The notes: generated by a model not told the origin, from the sequence alone. 64,000 bases of DNA from Maribacter_C sp947494565 (GCF_047345415.1 NZ_JBLFEP010000007.1:248001-312000), one strand, 5' to 3'. Shown: positions 1-9,357, counted from the first letter of the stretch. Made by a program: numbers and translations.

Positions 1-421
1 AGGAATAGACCTGGTTCTCGGGCAGATTATTACGTTCTAGAAATCTGAACAGCGCATTTCGCTCGATAAGGCTAAGGTTCAAGTCTTGTTCCTTGACCCA
101 TCTGTCGTAATACTCATATTCCGCTAAAAACCTAGGAAAACGTTGTCGCGCCAAACGATAATCCATTTGCCCCTGAATAAATTTCAGGTAAAAATATTTT
201 GAGGAATCATCGAATATGCCATAGTTGTACACTACGTCAATTCCCAAAGAGGTGTCTTGAACGTGAAATGCGCTGTGGCCAAAAGAGGCGTATAATTCTT
301 CACCAGGACCACAGGTCAGGACACTAATTTTTGAAAGTGGTGTCAATTCAGGAGTTTGGCCAAGACCAAAAAAGGAACAGCCAATGAAAAAGGTGCCAAA
401 AAATAAGTGCAATAGCTTCAT
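1..421 (-). CDS. DUF4105 (Lnb N-terminal-like) periplasmic protein, truncated by window edge
   Basis: The first 140 codons of a gene that runs off the left edge. The start ATG (complement of 419-421) is followed by a hydrophobic signal-like segment with a Cys at residue 15, and then the conserved block CGPGEELYASFGHSAF, with VYNYGIF shortly after. That combination is characteristic of the DUF4105 family, common in Bacteroidota and found as the N-terminal periplasmic domain of some lacto-N-biosidase-like proteins. Its biochemical role is unknown; the invariant GHSA histidine suggests a hydrolase or cysteine-peptidase-like fold. It is divergent from pssA with about 100 bp between them. The family call is fairly secure; the function is not. 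Confidence 0.75.
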   Translation of the reverse strand, partial: MKLLHLFFGTFFIGCSFFGLGQTPELTPLSKISVLTCGPGEELYASFGHSAFHVQDTSLGIDVVYNYGIFDDSSKYFYLKFIQGQMDYRLARQRFPRFLAEYEYYDRWVKEQDLNLSLIERNALFRFLERNNLPENQVYS

Positions 422-521
422 GAAATACGCTGATCTTTCAAGGGCAAATATGCGAATAATAATGGACTAAAACGATTACTTAAAAATTGTCTTATTTTTA
501 CTGAACTCATCCTTGGTAGTT

Positions 522-1274
522 ATGAAAAGACACATTCCGAACTTTATAACCTTGCTCAATGTTTTTTGTGGATGTGTGGCGACCGTTTTCGCCGTACTCA
601 ATCAACTGGAGTTAGCTGCGGTTTTTGTATGCCTCGGTATTCTTTTCGACTTTTTTGATGGTCTGGCGGCACGAGTTTTGGATGTACGCAGTGAATTGGG
701 GCTACAACTCGATTCTTTGGCAGATGTCATTACAAGCGGAGTAGTGCCTGGCATTGTAATGTTTCAATTGTTGGGCATGTCCATGTCGGGAGGTTGGAAC
801 GTAGATATGAGTGCTCAAGCGTCTGACGCTACTTTTTGGGTCGGACTCAAAGTAGCCCCGCTGCCATTTTTTGGTTTTTTGATTACGATGGCCTCGGCGT
901 ATCGTTTGGCAAAGTTCAATATTGATGCGAATCAAACATCCTCTTTTATCGGTTTGCCCACTCCGGCAAATACCTTGTTGATCATATCCTTACCATTGAT
1001 ATTGATCTATCAGAACAATGATCTCTTGAACGGAATCATATTAAATCAATGGTTCTTGATCGCCATGACCATTTTAAGTGCGGTTCTACTCAATAGTAAT
1101 ATTAAGCTCTTTGCCCTCAAGTTCAAGAATTGGAACTTTCAGGATAATGCCCTGCGTTACATTTTTATTATCATCAGTTTGGTGTTACTGGTCACATTTC
1201 GGTTTTTGGCAGTACCTATAATAATAGCTTTTTATATTGTAAGTTCGGTCATCAGTAAATCTTCTAACGGATGA
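522..1274 (+). CDS. pssA: CDP-diacylglycerol--serine O-phosphatidyltransferase
   Basis: Inner-membrane enzyme that condenses CDP-diacylglycerol with L-serine to phosphatidylserine, the precursor of phosphatidylethanolamine. The CDP-alcohol phosphotransferase signature D-G-x2-A-R-x8-G-x3-D-x3-D is intact (DGLAAR, then GLQLDSLAD, roughly residues 47-69). The rest is a string of hydrophobic helices, and the length of 250 aa is normal for the Bacteroidota type. I chose the ATG at 522 (MKRHIPNF) over an in-frame TTG nine bases upstream, because family members begin exactly there. It is first in a tight operon: its end overlaps the DinB-like gene by 4 bp, and lgt, pnuC and nadR follow. Confidence 0.93.
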   Translation: MKRHIPNFITLLNVFCGCVATVFAVLNQLELAAVFVCLGILFDFFDGLAARVLDVRSELGLQLDSLADVITSGVVPGIVMFQLLGMSMSGGWNVDMSAQASDATFWVGLKVAPLPFFGFLITMASAYRLAKFNIDANQTSSFIGLPTPANTLLIISLPLILIYQNNDLLNGIILNQWFLIAMTILSAVLLNSNIKLFALKFKNWNFQDNALRYIFIIISLVLLVTFRFLAVPIIIAFYIVSSVISKSSNG

Positions 1275-1801
1275 CAGCAATTGATCTCTTATTGATACAG
1301 ACCCAGGAGGCCCATAAGTGGACACATCAGTTAATCGATTCGGTACCCGATCCGCTCTGGGATATTACGCCAGAAGTATTGGAATCGAATATCGCATGGC
1401 AGATCGGTCACTTGGTAATTAGCGAATACTATCATGCCATTTTGGTGATTAAAGGTTTTGACGAAGAAATTACGGCAAAAATCGATTTAAAAACGCATAA
1501 CCAATTATACGGGTACAACAGTGATCCTAGAAATGTAGTCGGCAAAGCGCACCCCCTTGAGTTGCGCGAGCAATTACACTTTATTCAAAAGAAGGTGTTG
1601 GCGACAATTGGTGCACTACGCGATACGGATTTGGAAGCCGCGGTTGAACAACCGATCAAACAAAAACACCCTGTGGCCATTACAAAATTTGATGCCATTT
1701 CATGGAATATCAAACACACCATGTGGCATTGTGGGCAGATGGCGACACTTAAAAGAATGGTGCATGAAAGCTATGATTACGGATTAAAAAAAAGTAGTTG
1801 A
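1271..1801 (+). CDS. DinB-like superfamily protein
   Basis: A 176-aa four-helix-bundle protein of the DinB/YfiT type. Two conserved His stretches that normally bind a divalent metal are visible: IAWQIGHLV near residue 47 and KHTMWHCGQMATLKR near residues 148-162. In the family these bundles are metal-dependent, thiol-linked transferases or proteins of unknown activity, and no substrate can be inferred here. The start overlaps the pssA stop (ATGA), so the two are translationally coupled, and lgt begins 12 bp downstream. No signal peptide is seen, so it is probably cytoplasmic. The fold call is good; the function is unknown. Confidence 0.8.
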   Translation: MTAIDLLLIQTQEAHKWTHQLIDSVPDPLWDITPEVLESNIAWQIGHLVISEYYHAILVIKGFDEEITAKIDLKTHNQLYGYNSDPRNVVGKAHPLELREQLHFIQKKVLATIGALRDTDLEAAVEQPIKQKHPVAITKFDAISWNIKHTMWHCGQMATLKRMVHESYDYGLKKSS

Positions 1802-1813
1802 CCCCGTTGACCT

Positions 1814-2650
1814 ATGAACGACAATCTCATCCACTGGAATGTTGATCCTGAAATCTTCTGGATTACAGATTCATTTCCACTCAAATATTACGGCCTTTTT
1901 TGGATTTTAGGGCTGACCTTAGGGTACTATATTGTGCAGAGAATCTATAAAAAGGAGGACGTGCCGACGGAACAGCTAGAACAGTTGGCAAGCTATATTT
2001 TTGTAGGGATACTATTGGGCGCGCGTTTGGGCCATTGCTTGTTTTATGATTTTGAGTATTATTCCGAGCATCTTTTGGAAATCGTCTTGCCTATTCGTGA
2101 AGTGAACGGAAGCTATCAATTTAGTGGTTTTCAAGGTTTGGCAAGCCACGGGGGTGTCGTCGGGGCCATAATCGCGATTGCCTATTATTGGAAAAAGACC
2201 AAGACCAACCTCTTGTGGATGTTGGATAGGGTGTCCATAGGAGGGGCAGTGACCGCCGCCTTTATTCGATTGGGCAATTTGATGAACTCTGAAATTTATG
2301 GCAAGCCTACCGATGGCAGTTGGGGTTTTGTTTTTGAACGAGATGACCTGATACCGAGACATCCGACCCAGTTGTATGAAGCCGTGGCCTATTTGGTGAT
2401 CTTCGCGGTCTTGGCTTTCCTGTACCGAAAAAGAACGGCCACCACCCGAAACGGACTCCTTGTTGGCATGTTGTTCATTCTTTTGTTTTCCGCCCGCTTC
2501 ATCATCGAATTTTTTAAGGAGAATCAAGTGGGTTTCGAAGATACGATGACGCTGAATATGGGCCAATGGTTGAGTGTGCCGTTTGTTGTATTCGGATTGT
2601 TATTGGTTTTCCGCAAGGATAATCGAGTTGCAAAAGAAACTCTTTCGTGA
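1814..2650 (+). CDS. lgt: Prolipoprotein diacylglyceryl transferase
   Basis: Transfers a diacylglyceryl group from phosphatidylglycerol to the lipobox cysteine of prolipoproteins, the first step of lipoprotein maturation in the inner membrane. The 278-aa sequence has seven or so hydrophobic segments and the conserved family blocks: ASHGGVVGA, the arginine/asparagine signature FIRLGNLMNSEIYG, and RHPTQLYEA. All key residues look intact. It sits in the pssA operon, which places it with phospholipid synthesis, and its stop overlaps the start of pnuC by 4 bp. Several predicted lipoproteins elsewhere in this window would be substrates. Confidence 0.95.
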   Translation: MNDNLIHWNVDPEIFWITDSFPLKYYGLFWILGLTLGYYIVQRIYKKEDVPTEQLEQLASYIFVGILLGARLGHCLFYDFEYYSEHLLEIVLPIREVNGSYQFSGFQGLASHGGVVGAIIAIAYYWKKTKTNLLWMLDRVSIGGAVTAAFIRLGNLMNSEIYGKPTDGSWGFVFERDDLIPRHPTQLYEAVAYLVIFAVLAFLYRKRTATTRNGLLVGMLFILLFSARFIIEFFKENQVGFEDTMTLNMGQWLSVPFVVFGLLLVFRKDNRVAKETLS

Positions 2651-3342
2651 AGTTGAATTCCACAGACTCATATTGGTTTTTAGGTTTGACAGCCTTGGCC
2701 TTGGGATATTGTCTTTTGACCAAAACAGCTCTATTCGAATCTAGTGTAATCGTTACTGGAATTCTGTGCGTTGCACTCATAGCAATAGGTCGAAAAGAAG
2801 GATATCTCTTCGGTCTATACAATTGTGCGGCATATGCTTGGATTGCTTACGAAAATGGACTTTTTGGTGAAGTTCTCCTGAACCTCTTGTTTTATCTCCC
2901 TACTGGTGTAATCGGTTTCTTTATGTGGCGAAAAAGGGAAGGAGGCAAAGGGGTTTTGATGCGAAGATTGTCATGGCCTACTTTGGTTAAAATAATGGGA
3001 AGCGTTCTTCTCTTCGTTCTTATTTTGGGTTTCTTGCTAACTTTTTTCAAAGGTCAAAAAAATCCCTTTCTCGACGCGACCACCAATGCTGTAGGTATTT
3101 GTGCTACTTTTTTAATGATGTATCGCTATGCGGAACAATGGATATTCTATATTCTGTTGAACTGTATCACGATTGCACTTTGGGCCTTGAGGTATATCGA
3201 CCAAGGCACTGAGGTAGACAGTATGATTTTTATGTGGGTCCTTTTTCTCGCAAATAGTATTTTTGGATATGTTACCTGGTCTAGAAACACCAGCCCCAAT
3301 GCATTTGAAAACGATTATGAAAAGAGGATTGACCTTAGGTAA
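2647..3342 (+). CDS. pnuC: Nicotinamide riboside transporter PnuC-like
   Basis: Integral membrane protein of 231 aa with about seven hydrophobic segments and the PnuC-type sequence near residues 60-100 (YNCAAYAWIAYENGLFGE, then FYLPTGVIGFFMW) and tryptophan-rich helices towards the C-terminus. PnuC proteins are facilitators for vitamin B1 or B3 precursors; the subtype cannot be read with certainty. The overlapping next gene encodes an NMN adenylyltransferase/ribosylnicotinamide kinase, which traps nicotinamide riboside by phosphorylation, so nicotinamide riboside is the most likely substrate. No riboswitch precedes it because it is internal to the operon. Confidence 0.87.
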   Translation: MKLNSTDSYWFLGLTALALGYCLLTKTALFESSVIVTGILCVALIAIGRKEGYLFGLYNCAAYAWIAYENGLFGEVLLNLLFYLPTGVIGFFMWRKREGGKGVLMRRLSWPTLVKIMGSVLLFVLILGFLLTFFKGQKNPFLDATTNAVGICATFLMMYRYAEQWIFYILLNCITIALWALRYIDQGTEVDSMIFMWVLFLANSIFGYVTWSRNTSPNAFENDYEKRIDLR

Positions 3343-4315
3343 GTTCGCACCACTACACAAAGGACATGAGTTTCTTCTGAAAACAGCACTTTCGGAAGTA
3401 GACGAACTGTATGTATTGATTTATGATACTGATGTGATTTCAGTTCCCTTACAAGTACGCGCGGGTTGGATCAAAGAATTATTTCCCACTATCATAATTA
3501 TAGAGGCTTGGGATGGTCCTGAGGGTTACGGTGACACTCCTGAAATCAAAAAAGTTCAGGAAGAGTACATTCTAAAGCGACTAGGAACCGTCAAGATTAC
3601 GCATTTCTATAGTAGCGAATTTTACGGGGATCATGTGAGTAAGGCATTAGGCGCAATCGATCGACGAGTAGATGAAGCTCGGCGAGTTATTCCTATTTCA
3701 GGCACGGCATTGCGTAAGAATACTTTTGGGTTACGAGCTTATCTCTCAGACATTGTATATAAAGATTTAGTGCTTCGGGTTTGTTTTTTAGGGGCTCCCT
3801 CCACTGGTAAAAGCACACTTACTATAAAATTGAGTGCGATTTATGATACTGAATATATGCCTGAATACGGAGCCGAGTTTTGGCTTGAAAACCAAATTAA
3901 TCGCCGAATCACCCTTGATCAGTTGGAGTTGATTGCACCGGAGCACCATAATAGAGAGGATGAACTCGTGTTACAAAGCAATGGTTATTTGTTTTGCGAC
4001 ACCTGTGCCATTACCACCTATATGTTCGCCAAAGACTATCACGGTATGGCTGGTCCGGTTTTGACACAATATGCGAAAATGGCGGAAAAACGGTATGATC
4101 TCTTCTTTTTGTGTGATACCGATATTCCTTATCACGATACGTGGGAACGTAGTGGAAATCAGAAACGTCAATGGTTTCAAAATCAAATTATCGGGGATTT
4201 AAAAGAAAGAAAAATTCCCTTTATCAGACTGGCAGGAACTCTTGAAGAACGTGTTCAAAAGGTGCAGAAAGTTTTAAGGGATTTTGAGAAGTACGATACT
4301 ATTTTAGATCACTAA
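3317..4315 (+). CDS. nadR: NadR-like NMN adenylyltransferase / ribosylnicotinamide kinase
   Basis: Bifunctional NAD salvage enzyme without the N-terminal repressor domain of enterobacterial NadR. The nucleotidyltransferase half opens with GKFAPLHKGHEF (HxGH-like motif, about residues 8-19), and the kinase half carries a Walker A site GAPSTGKSTL about residue 160. The start at 3317 (MKRGLTLGKF) overlaps pnuC by 26 bp; an in-frame ATG at 3263 would add 18 residues before the nucleotide-binding strand and is unlikely. Expected reactions: nicotinamide riboside to NMN, then NMN to NAD+. It converges on lptB with a 4-bp overlap of stop codons. Confidence 0.9.
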   Translation: MKRGLTLGKFAPLHKGHEFLLKTALSEVDELYVLIYDTDVISVPLQVRAGWIKELFPTIIIIEAWDGPEGYGDTPEIKKVQEEYILKRLGTVKITHFYSSEFYGDHVSKALGAIDRRVDEARRVIPISGTALRKNTFGLRAYLSDIVYKDLVLRVCFLGAPSTGKSTLTIKLSAIYDTEYMPEYGAEFWLENQINRRITLDQLELIAPEHHNREDELVLQSNGYLFCDTCAITTYMFAKDYHGMAGPVLTQYAKMAEKRYDLFFLCDTDIPYHDTWERSGNQKRQWFQNQIIGDLKERKIPFIRLAGTLEERVQKVQKVLRDFEKYDTILDH

Positions 4316-5052
4316 AAATCGAGTTTCTTCTTCCTCAATTCAAAATTTTGACCTAAGTATACCTTTCTTACCATTTCATCGGCGGCGAGGTCTTCTGGAT
4401 GACCAGACTTCAAAATTCCCCCTTCGAACATTAGGTATGAACGTTCCGTAATGGCCAGGGTTTCCTGTACATTATGATCTGTAATCAAGATGCCGATATT
4501 CTTATTTTTCAATTGGGCTACAATGCGCTGAATATCCTCGACCGCTACTGGATCCACGCCTGCAAAAGGTTCGTCCAACAAGATGAATTTAGGATCTGTG
4601 GCCAGGGCCCTTGCTATTTCAGTACGTCGGCGTTCACCTCCTGATAGCAAATCGCCCCTGTTCTTACGAATATGTCCCAAACCGAATTCTTCAATGAGCG
4701 ACTCCATTTTATGAAGTTGCTCCTTCTTACTGAGCTTGGTGAGCTGCAATACGCTCAAAATGTTCTCTTCAATACTCAATTTTCTAAAGACGGAAGCTTC
4801 TTGGGCGAGATAACCTATTCCGTTCTGAGCCCTTTTGTACATGGGAAATTTAGTAATTTCCATATCATCCAGGAAAATTTTGCCCCCGTTGGGTTTGACC
4901 AGGCCTACGATCATGTAGAACGAAGTGGTTTTTCCTGCACCGTTTGGCCCGAGAAGACCGACGATTTCTCCTTGGTTCACCTCTAAGGAGATGCCCTTGA
5001 CCACGCGTCGCCCACGATAGGCTTTCATTATATTGTCTGCTCTTAACTTCAC
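4312..5052 (-). CDS. lptB: LPS export ABC transporter ATP-binding protein LptB
   Basis: ATPase that powers extraction of lipopolysaccharide from the inner membrane with LptF/LptG. The 246-aa protein has Walker A LLGPNGAGKTT (K41), the Q-loop in YLAQEASVF, signature LLSGGERRR, Walker B FILLDEPFAG with the catalytic Glu, and the switch His in LITDHNV. The match to LptB is strong, including the early YRGRRVVKG segment. It is the last gene of the kdsD-tatC-lptB operon. A candidate LptF/G permease lies far away at 57651-58730. Confidence 0.93.
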   Translation of the reverse strand: MKLRADNIMKAYRGRRVVKGISLEVNQGEIVGLLGPNGAGKTTSFYMIVGLVKPNGGKIFLDDMEITKFPMYKRAQNGIGYLAQEASVFRKLSIEENILSVLQLTKLSKKEQLHKMESLIEEFGLGHIRKNRGDLLSGGERRRTEIARALATDPKFILLDEPFAGVDPVAVEDIQRIVAQLKNKNIGILITDHNVQETLAITERSYLMFEGGILKSGHPEDLAADEMVRKVYLGQNFELRKKKLDF

Positions 5053-5103
5053 GATTTCAAATCTAACCTATAAACTTATGGAAGAGCCGTAAACCCCATT
5101 TTT

Positions 5104-5958
5104 TTAACTTTTTTTGGCACGTTGGGCAGCCAACTTTGCCTCCCGCTTGGCTTCTCCTTTTAACACCTTTTTCGAAATGTAGATACTAATTTGATATAAA
5201 ATCAATATGGGTAGGGCCACTACCACCTGACTAATAACATCAGGAGGGGTAATAACGGCTGCTAAAATCAAAATGACGACCAAAGATATTTTTCGATACT
5301 TTTTTAATATTTCCGGGGTCACTAAACCAACCTTGGTCAAAAAATAGACAATAATGGGAAGTTCGAAAATGAGCCCACAGGCAATTACCGAAATTCTAAC
5401 TTTTGCCACATAATCTGACAAATCGAACTCATTGCTAACCTCTGCACTTACTTGGTAGCTACCCAAAAAGTTAATAGTCAAAGGAGCAACAATATAATAA
5501 CCGAACAGTGCTCCCGCAAAGAATAGCAGTGAAGAGATAAATATGAAGCCCTTAGAGTATTTGCGTTCATTTTCATGTAGTCCGGGGCTGATAAATTTCC
5601 ACATTTCATACAGCACATACGGGAAGCCAACAATGAAACCAGCCCAGATCGAGGTCCAAATATGGGCGGAAAACTGACCGGCCATCAAACGACTTTGAAT
5701 GGTAAAGGGAAGTTCATCGGCACAGAAATCGGAATCGACACCTAATAAAGTTCCTATTTTGCAGAAGAACCTATAGGTTGGAAAATCCATTTTTTTTGGC
5801 CCGAAAAGTATGGTGTCAAATATAAATTCACGCATGAGGAAAGCCACGCTCCCGATGATAACCACCGCTAAAGTGGCGCGGATCAAATGCCATCTCAATT
5901 CTTCCAGATGGTCTAAAAAGGACATTTCATCAGCTGGCTGGGCAATTTTTTTTGCCAT
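5104..5958 (-). CDS. tatC: Sec-independent protein translocase TatC
   Basis: Core receptor of the twin-arginine translocase, which exports folded proteins. The 284-aa sequence has the conserved N-terminal SFLDHLEELRWHLIRA, six hydrophobic segments, and the family motif in FELPIIVYFLTKVGLV. A long loop after the first helix (about residues 45-95) is typical of Bacteroidota TatC. A lysine/alanine-rich tail ends the protein. Its ATG overlaps the kdsD stop by one base (TAATG). A Tat-type signal is visible in this window on the sulfite oxidase-like protein at 32887-34110. Confidence 0.93.
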   Translation of the reverse strand: MAKKIAQPADEMSFLDHLEELRWHLIRATLAVVIIGSVAFLMREFIFDTILFGPKKMDFPTYRFFCKIGTLLGVDSDFCADELPFTIQSRLMAGQFSAHIWTSIWAGFIVGFPYVLYEMWKFISPGLHENERKYSKGFIFISSLLFFAGALFGYYIVAPLTINFLGSYQVSAEVSNEFDLSDYVAKVRISVIACGLIFELPIIVYFLTKVGLVTPEILKKYRKISLVVILILAAVITPPDVISQVVVALPILILYQISIYISKKVLKGEAKREAKLAAQRAKKS

Positions 5959-6950
5959 TATAGAATACCTTCGTTAATTAGATTATGTAAATGTACGATA
6001 CCCTTATATTTTTTACCTTCCACGGCAATCAATTGTGAGATTCCATTGTCTTGCATTAGCTCTAGGGCACGCACTGCGAGCATATCCGTGGCAATGGTTT
6101 TCGGGTTTGAACTCATAATATCTTTTGCCGTAAGGCCATTGATACTATCGTATTTATTCAGCATACGTCGAATATCACCGTCCGTAACGACTCCGACAAT
6201 CTCCTCATCTTTTAAAACGGCTGTCACCCCGAGCATTTTTTCCGATATTTCAACAATAACATTCTTTACGTCAGTCGACACATCTACTTGGGGCTTTTGA
6301 TTGGCATTCGCAATATCCGCGACCCTAAGATACAATCGTTTGCCCAAAGCCCCTCCTGGGTGGTATTTGGCAAAATCCGTACTGCTGAAGCCCTTGAGTT
6401 CCAAGAGACAAATTGCCAAAGCATCGCCCATAACCAGTTGTGCCGTTGTACTTGTAGTAGGTGCCAAATTGTTCGGACAGGCCTCTTCGGCGATGTGGGT
6501 GTTCAGCACAAAATGCGACTGTTGCCCCAAAAAGGAATCGAGATTACCGGTCATTCCGATCAATTTGTTCGTCCCTCTTTTGATGAGCGGAACCAACATT
6601 TTGATTTCTGGAGTATTGCCACTGTTCGATATGCAGATAACAACGTCGTTTTCTTGAATAGTACCCAAGTCGCCATGAATGGCGTCGGCCGCATGCATGA
6701 AAATCGCGGGGGTGCCTGTCGAATTTAAAGTAGATACTATTTTGGAGGCAATAATGGCACTCTTGCCGATACCGGAAACGATGACCCGTCCTTTTGAGTC
6801 GATGATGCATTTTACAGCCTTTGCAAAATCATCGGACAATAAGGACGTTAGGTTTTGAACAGCTTCCGCCTCTTTTTGTATGGTTTTTTTGGCGAGATCA
6901 AGTATGGCTTCGGTATCGTTCAAGCTATTATTTAACGTTAGGGATTGCAT
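5958..6950 (-). CDS. kdsD: D-arabinose 5-phosphate isomerase, KpsF/GutQ/KdsD family
   Basis: Interconverts ribulose 5-phosphate and arabinose 5-phosphate, the first committed step to the LPS sugar Kdo. The 330-aa protein has an N-terminal SIS sugar-isomerase domain (SGIGKSAIIASKI near residue 60, then HGDLGTI and CISNSGNTPE) followed by two CBS domains from about residue 205 (e.g. GVVTDGDIRR). It leads an operon with tatC and lptB; the link to LptB makes an LPS role sensible. A good -7 promoter box lies 31 bp upstream. Confidence 0.9.
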   Translation of the reverse strand: MQSLTLNNSLNDTEAILDLAKKTIQKEAEAVQNLTSLLSDDFAKAVKCIIDSKGRVIVSGIGKSAIIASKIVSTLNSTGTPAIFMHAADAIHGDLGTIQENDVVICISNSGNTPEIKMLVPLIKRGTNKLIGMTGNLDSFLGQQSHFVLNTHIAEEACPNNLAPTTSTTAQLVMGDALAICLLELKGFSSTDFAKYHPGGALGKRLYLRVADIANANQKPQVDVSTDVKNVIVEISEKMLGVTAVLKDEEIVGVVTDGDIRRMLNKYDSINGLTAKDIMSSNPKTIATDMLAVRALELMQDNGISQLIAVEGKKYKGIVHLHNLINEGIL

Positions 6951-6980
6951 TCCTAAAAGAATGTCATATATTTAAGATTA

Positions 6981-6988
6981 CAAATTTA
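6981..6988 (-). promoter_or_regulatory. -7 promoter box of the kdsD-tatC-lptB operon
   Basis: On the minus strand this reads TAAATTTG, a perfect match to the Bacteroidota -7 consensus TAnnTTTG, ending about 31 bp before the kdsD ATG. No clear TTG is seen at the -33 distance, so the call rests on the -7 box and its position. Confidence 0.5.
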
Positions 6989-7109
6989 CATAAACTTACC
7001 CTTATGTATCGTTTTTAAATAAATTCAATGGATGTGCTGGTCTAACCGCTTAAAAATCCGTATCTTAAAATTGCAATAGATTTTAAACCCCCGATGTAAT
7101 TAGTGCCAA

Positions 7110-9320
7110 ATGGAAAAACAAGGTTTGGTTTTGAGTGAACTGGATTTACATGCTTCTTTAAAAAAATATTTTGGCTTTTCGAAGTTTAAGGGCCTCCAAG
7201 AACAAGTTATTAAGAATATCGTTCAGGGGAAGAACACCTTTGTCATTATGCCCACTGGTGGCGGCAAGTCGCTGTGTTACCAATTGCCAGCTTTGATGCA
7301 AGAGGGTACCGCTATTGTGGTTTCCCCTTTGATCGCCCTGATGAAAAACCAGGTAGATGCCATTAGGGGTATCTCTTCACAAAATGGCATTGCCCACGTA
7401 TTGAATTCCTCGCTGAACAAAGCGGAGGTGAAGCAGGTAAAGGAAGACATCACCAATGGTATTACCAAATTACTTTACGTAGCCCCAGAATCTTTGACGA
7501 AAGAAGAATACGTCGATTTTTTAAGAACGGTCAAGGTGTCTTTCGTGGCGGTAGACGAAGCCCATTGTATTTCAGAATGGGGTCACGATTTCCGTCCTGA
7601 ATATCGAAACCTGAAAACGATAGTCGGGCGATTGGGAGACCATATTCCCATTATCGGTCTTACTGCAACCGCCACCCCCAAAGTACAGGAAGATATTATC
7701 AAGAACCTTGGCATTACCGATGCAAAGGTCTTTAAGGCCTCCTTTAATCGACCCAATCTGTATTATGAGGTGCGCACCAAGACCGATAATGTCGATGCGG
7801 ATATTATTCGCTTTGTCAAGCAGAATTCGGGAAAGTCGGGTATCATTTATTGCTTGAGCAGGAAAAGGGTGCAGGAGTTGGCACAAGTGTTACAAGTGAA
7901 CGGAATCAGTGCCGTGCCCTATCACGCTGGCTTCGATGCAAAGACGCGATCGAAGTACCAAGACATGTTTCTCATGGAAGACGTGGATGTGGTGGTGGCG
8001 ACCATTGCCTTTGGTATGGGTATTGACAAACCCGATGTACGTTTTGTAATCCACCACGACATTCCAAAAAGTATCGAGAGCTACTATCAAGAGACCGGTC
8101 GTGCCGGCAGAGATGGTGGAGAGGGACATTGTTTGGCTTTTTATTCCTATAAGGATATTGAAAAGTTGGAAAAGTTCATGTCGAACAAACCCGTGGCAGA
8201 ACAGGAAATAGGAAACGCTCTTCTACAAGAGGTCGTGGCGTATGCCGAAACGTCCATGTCGCGAAGAAAATTCATGCTACACTATTTTGGGGAAGAATTC
8301 GACGAGGTCAATGGAGAAGGGGCCGATATGGACGATAATACCAGAAACCCAAAACCTAAAGAAGAGGCCAAAGAAAATGTTGGTAAACTCATACAAGTCG
8401 TACAGGGTACTGTGGAAAAGTTCAAATCAAAAGAAATTGTCAAGACCCTGACCGGTAAGACCAATGCCTTGATTTCTTCGCACAAGACAAACGAAAAACC
8501 GTTCTTCGGTATTGGCGCTGAAATGGACGAGGGCTATTGGATGGCTTTGATACGGCAATCATTGGTAGCTGGTTATCTCCGAAAAGAAATAGAACAATAC
8601 GGCATTTTGAAGGTTACGGAAAAAGGAAAGGACTTTCTCAAAACTCCGCTTTCTTTCATGATGACTAAAGATCATGTATACAATAAGGCCAACAGTGATG
8701 CCATTGTCAGTGCTTCAAAGGGGGGAGTAGCCGATGACCGGCTATTGAAGCAATTGAAAGATCTTCGAAAAAGACAAGCCAAGAAATTGGATGTACCCCC
8801 TTATGTGGTTTTTCAAGATCCCTCTTTACAAGATATGGCATTGAAGTATCCTGTATCAATGGAAGAATTATTGAATATCGTGGGAGTAGGTGAGGGTAAG
8901 GCCAAAAAGTATGGACGTCCCTTTGTCGAATTGATCCGAAGTTACGTCGAGGAAAACGATATTTTAAGACCCGATGACCTCGTGGTCAAAAGTACAGGTG
9001 CAAATTCCGCGTTAAAGCTTTATATCATTCAAAATGTAGATCGAAAATTACCTTTAGATGACATCGCTTCGGCCAAAGGACTGGAACTCGTCGAGCTCAT
9101 CAAAGAAATGGAACAAATCGTTTTCAGTGGAACAAAATTAAATTTGGGCTATTGGATAGATGAAGTGCTTGATGAAGACCAGCAAGAAGAGATACACGAT
9201 TATTTTCTGGAGGCCGAAACAGATGGTATTGAAGAGGCGTTGTCCGAGTTCGATGGAGATTACGAAGATGAGGAACTACGTCTCTATCGACTCAAATTTT
9301 TCAGTGAAGTTGCCAATTGA
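7110..9320 (+). CDS. recQ: ATP-dependent DNA helicase RecQ
   Basis: 3'-5' DNA helicase for recombination and repair. The 736-aa protein has Walker A MPTGGGKSL (K53), DEAH box VDEAHCISEWGHDFRP (D149-H152), the motif VI region ETGRAGRDGG, a RQC region and a C-terminal HRDC-like helix-hairpin (LLNIVGVGEGKAKKYG, about residues 590-606). Odd point: in the zinc subdomain of RQC (about residues 384-412) the four cysteines of E. coli RecQ are absent. The sequence is SRRKFMLHYFGEEFDE followed by an acidic, cysteine-free stretch, so this subdomain probably folds without zinc. Monocistronic, with a terminator directly after it. Confidence 0.95.
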   Translation: MEKQGLVLSELDLHASLKKYFGFSKFKGLQEQVIKNIVQGKNTFVIMPTGGGKSLCYQLPALMQEGTAIVVSPLIALMKNQVDAIRGISSQNGIAHVLNSSLNKAEVKQVKEDITNGITKLLYVAPESLTKEEYVDFLRTVKVSFVAVDEAHCISEWGHDFRPEYRNLKTIVGRLGDHIPIIGLTATATPKVQEDIIKNLGITDAKVFKASFNRPNLYYEVRTKTDNVDADIIRFVKQNSGKSGIIYCLSRKRVQELAQVLQVNGISAVPYHAGFDAKTRSKYQDMFLMEDVDVVVATIAFGMGIDKPDVRFVIHHDIPKSIESYYQETGRAGRDGGEGHCLAFYSYKDIEKLEKFMSNKPVAEQEIGNALLQEVVAYAETSMSRRKFMLHYFGEEFDEVNGEGADMDDNTRNPKPKEEAKENVGKLIQVVQGTVEKFKSKEIVKTLTGKTNALISSHKTNEKPFFGIGAEMDEGYWMALIRQSLVAGYLRKEIEQYGILKVTEKGKDFLKTPLSFMMTKDHVYNKANSDAIVSASKGGVADDRLLKQLKDLRKRQAKKLDVPPYVVFQDPSLQDMALKYPVSMEELLNIVGVGEGKAKKYGRPFVELIRSYVEENDILRPDDLVVKSTGANSALKLYIIQNVDRKLPLDDIASAKGLELVELIKEMEQIVFSGTKLNLGYWIDEVLDEDQQEEIHDYFLEAETDGIEEALSEFDGDYEDEELRLYRLKFFSEVAN

Positions 9321-9332
9321 GTAATCGACATA

Positions 9333-9357
9333 AAAAAGCCCCGGAAAGGGGCTTTTT
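9333..9357. terminator. Bidirectional Rho-independent terminator
   Basis: Perfect 10-bp stem AAAAAGCCCC / GGGGCTTTTT around a 5-base loop. It lies 12 bp after the recQ stop and 22 bp before the converging protease gene ends, so it serves both strands. Confidence 0.9.

Noticed and set aside
2012..2566. 184-codon frame on the minus strand inside lgt
   Set aside because: It lies antisense to a fully conserved gene and shows no protein-like features.
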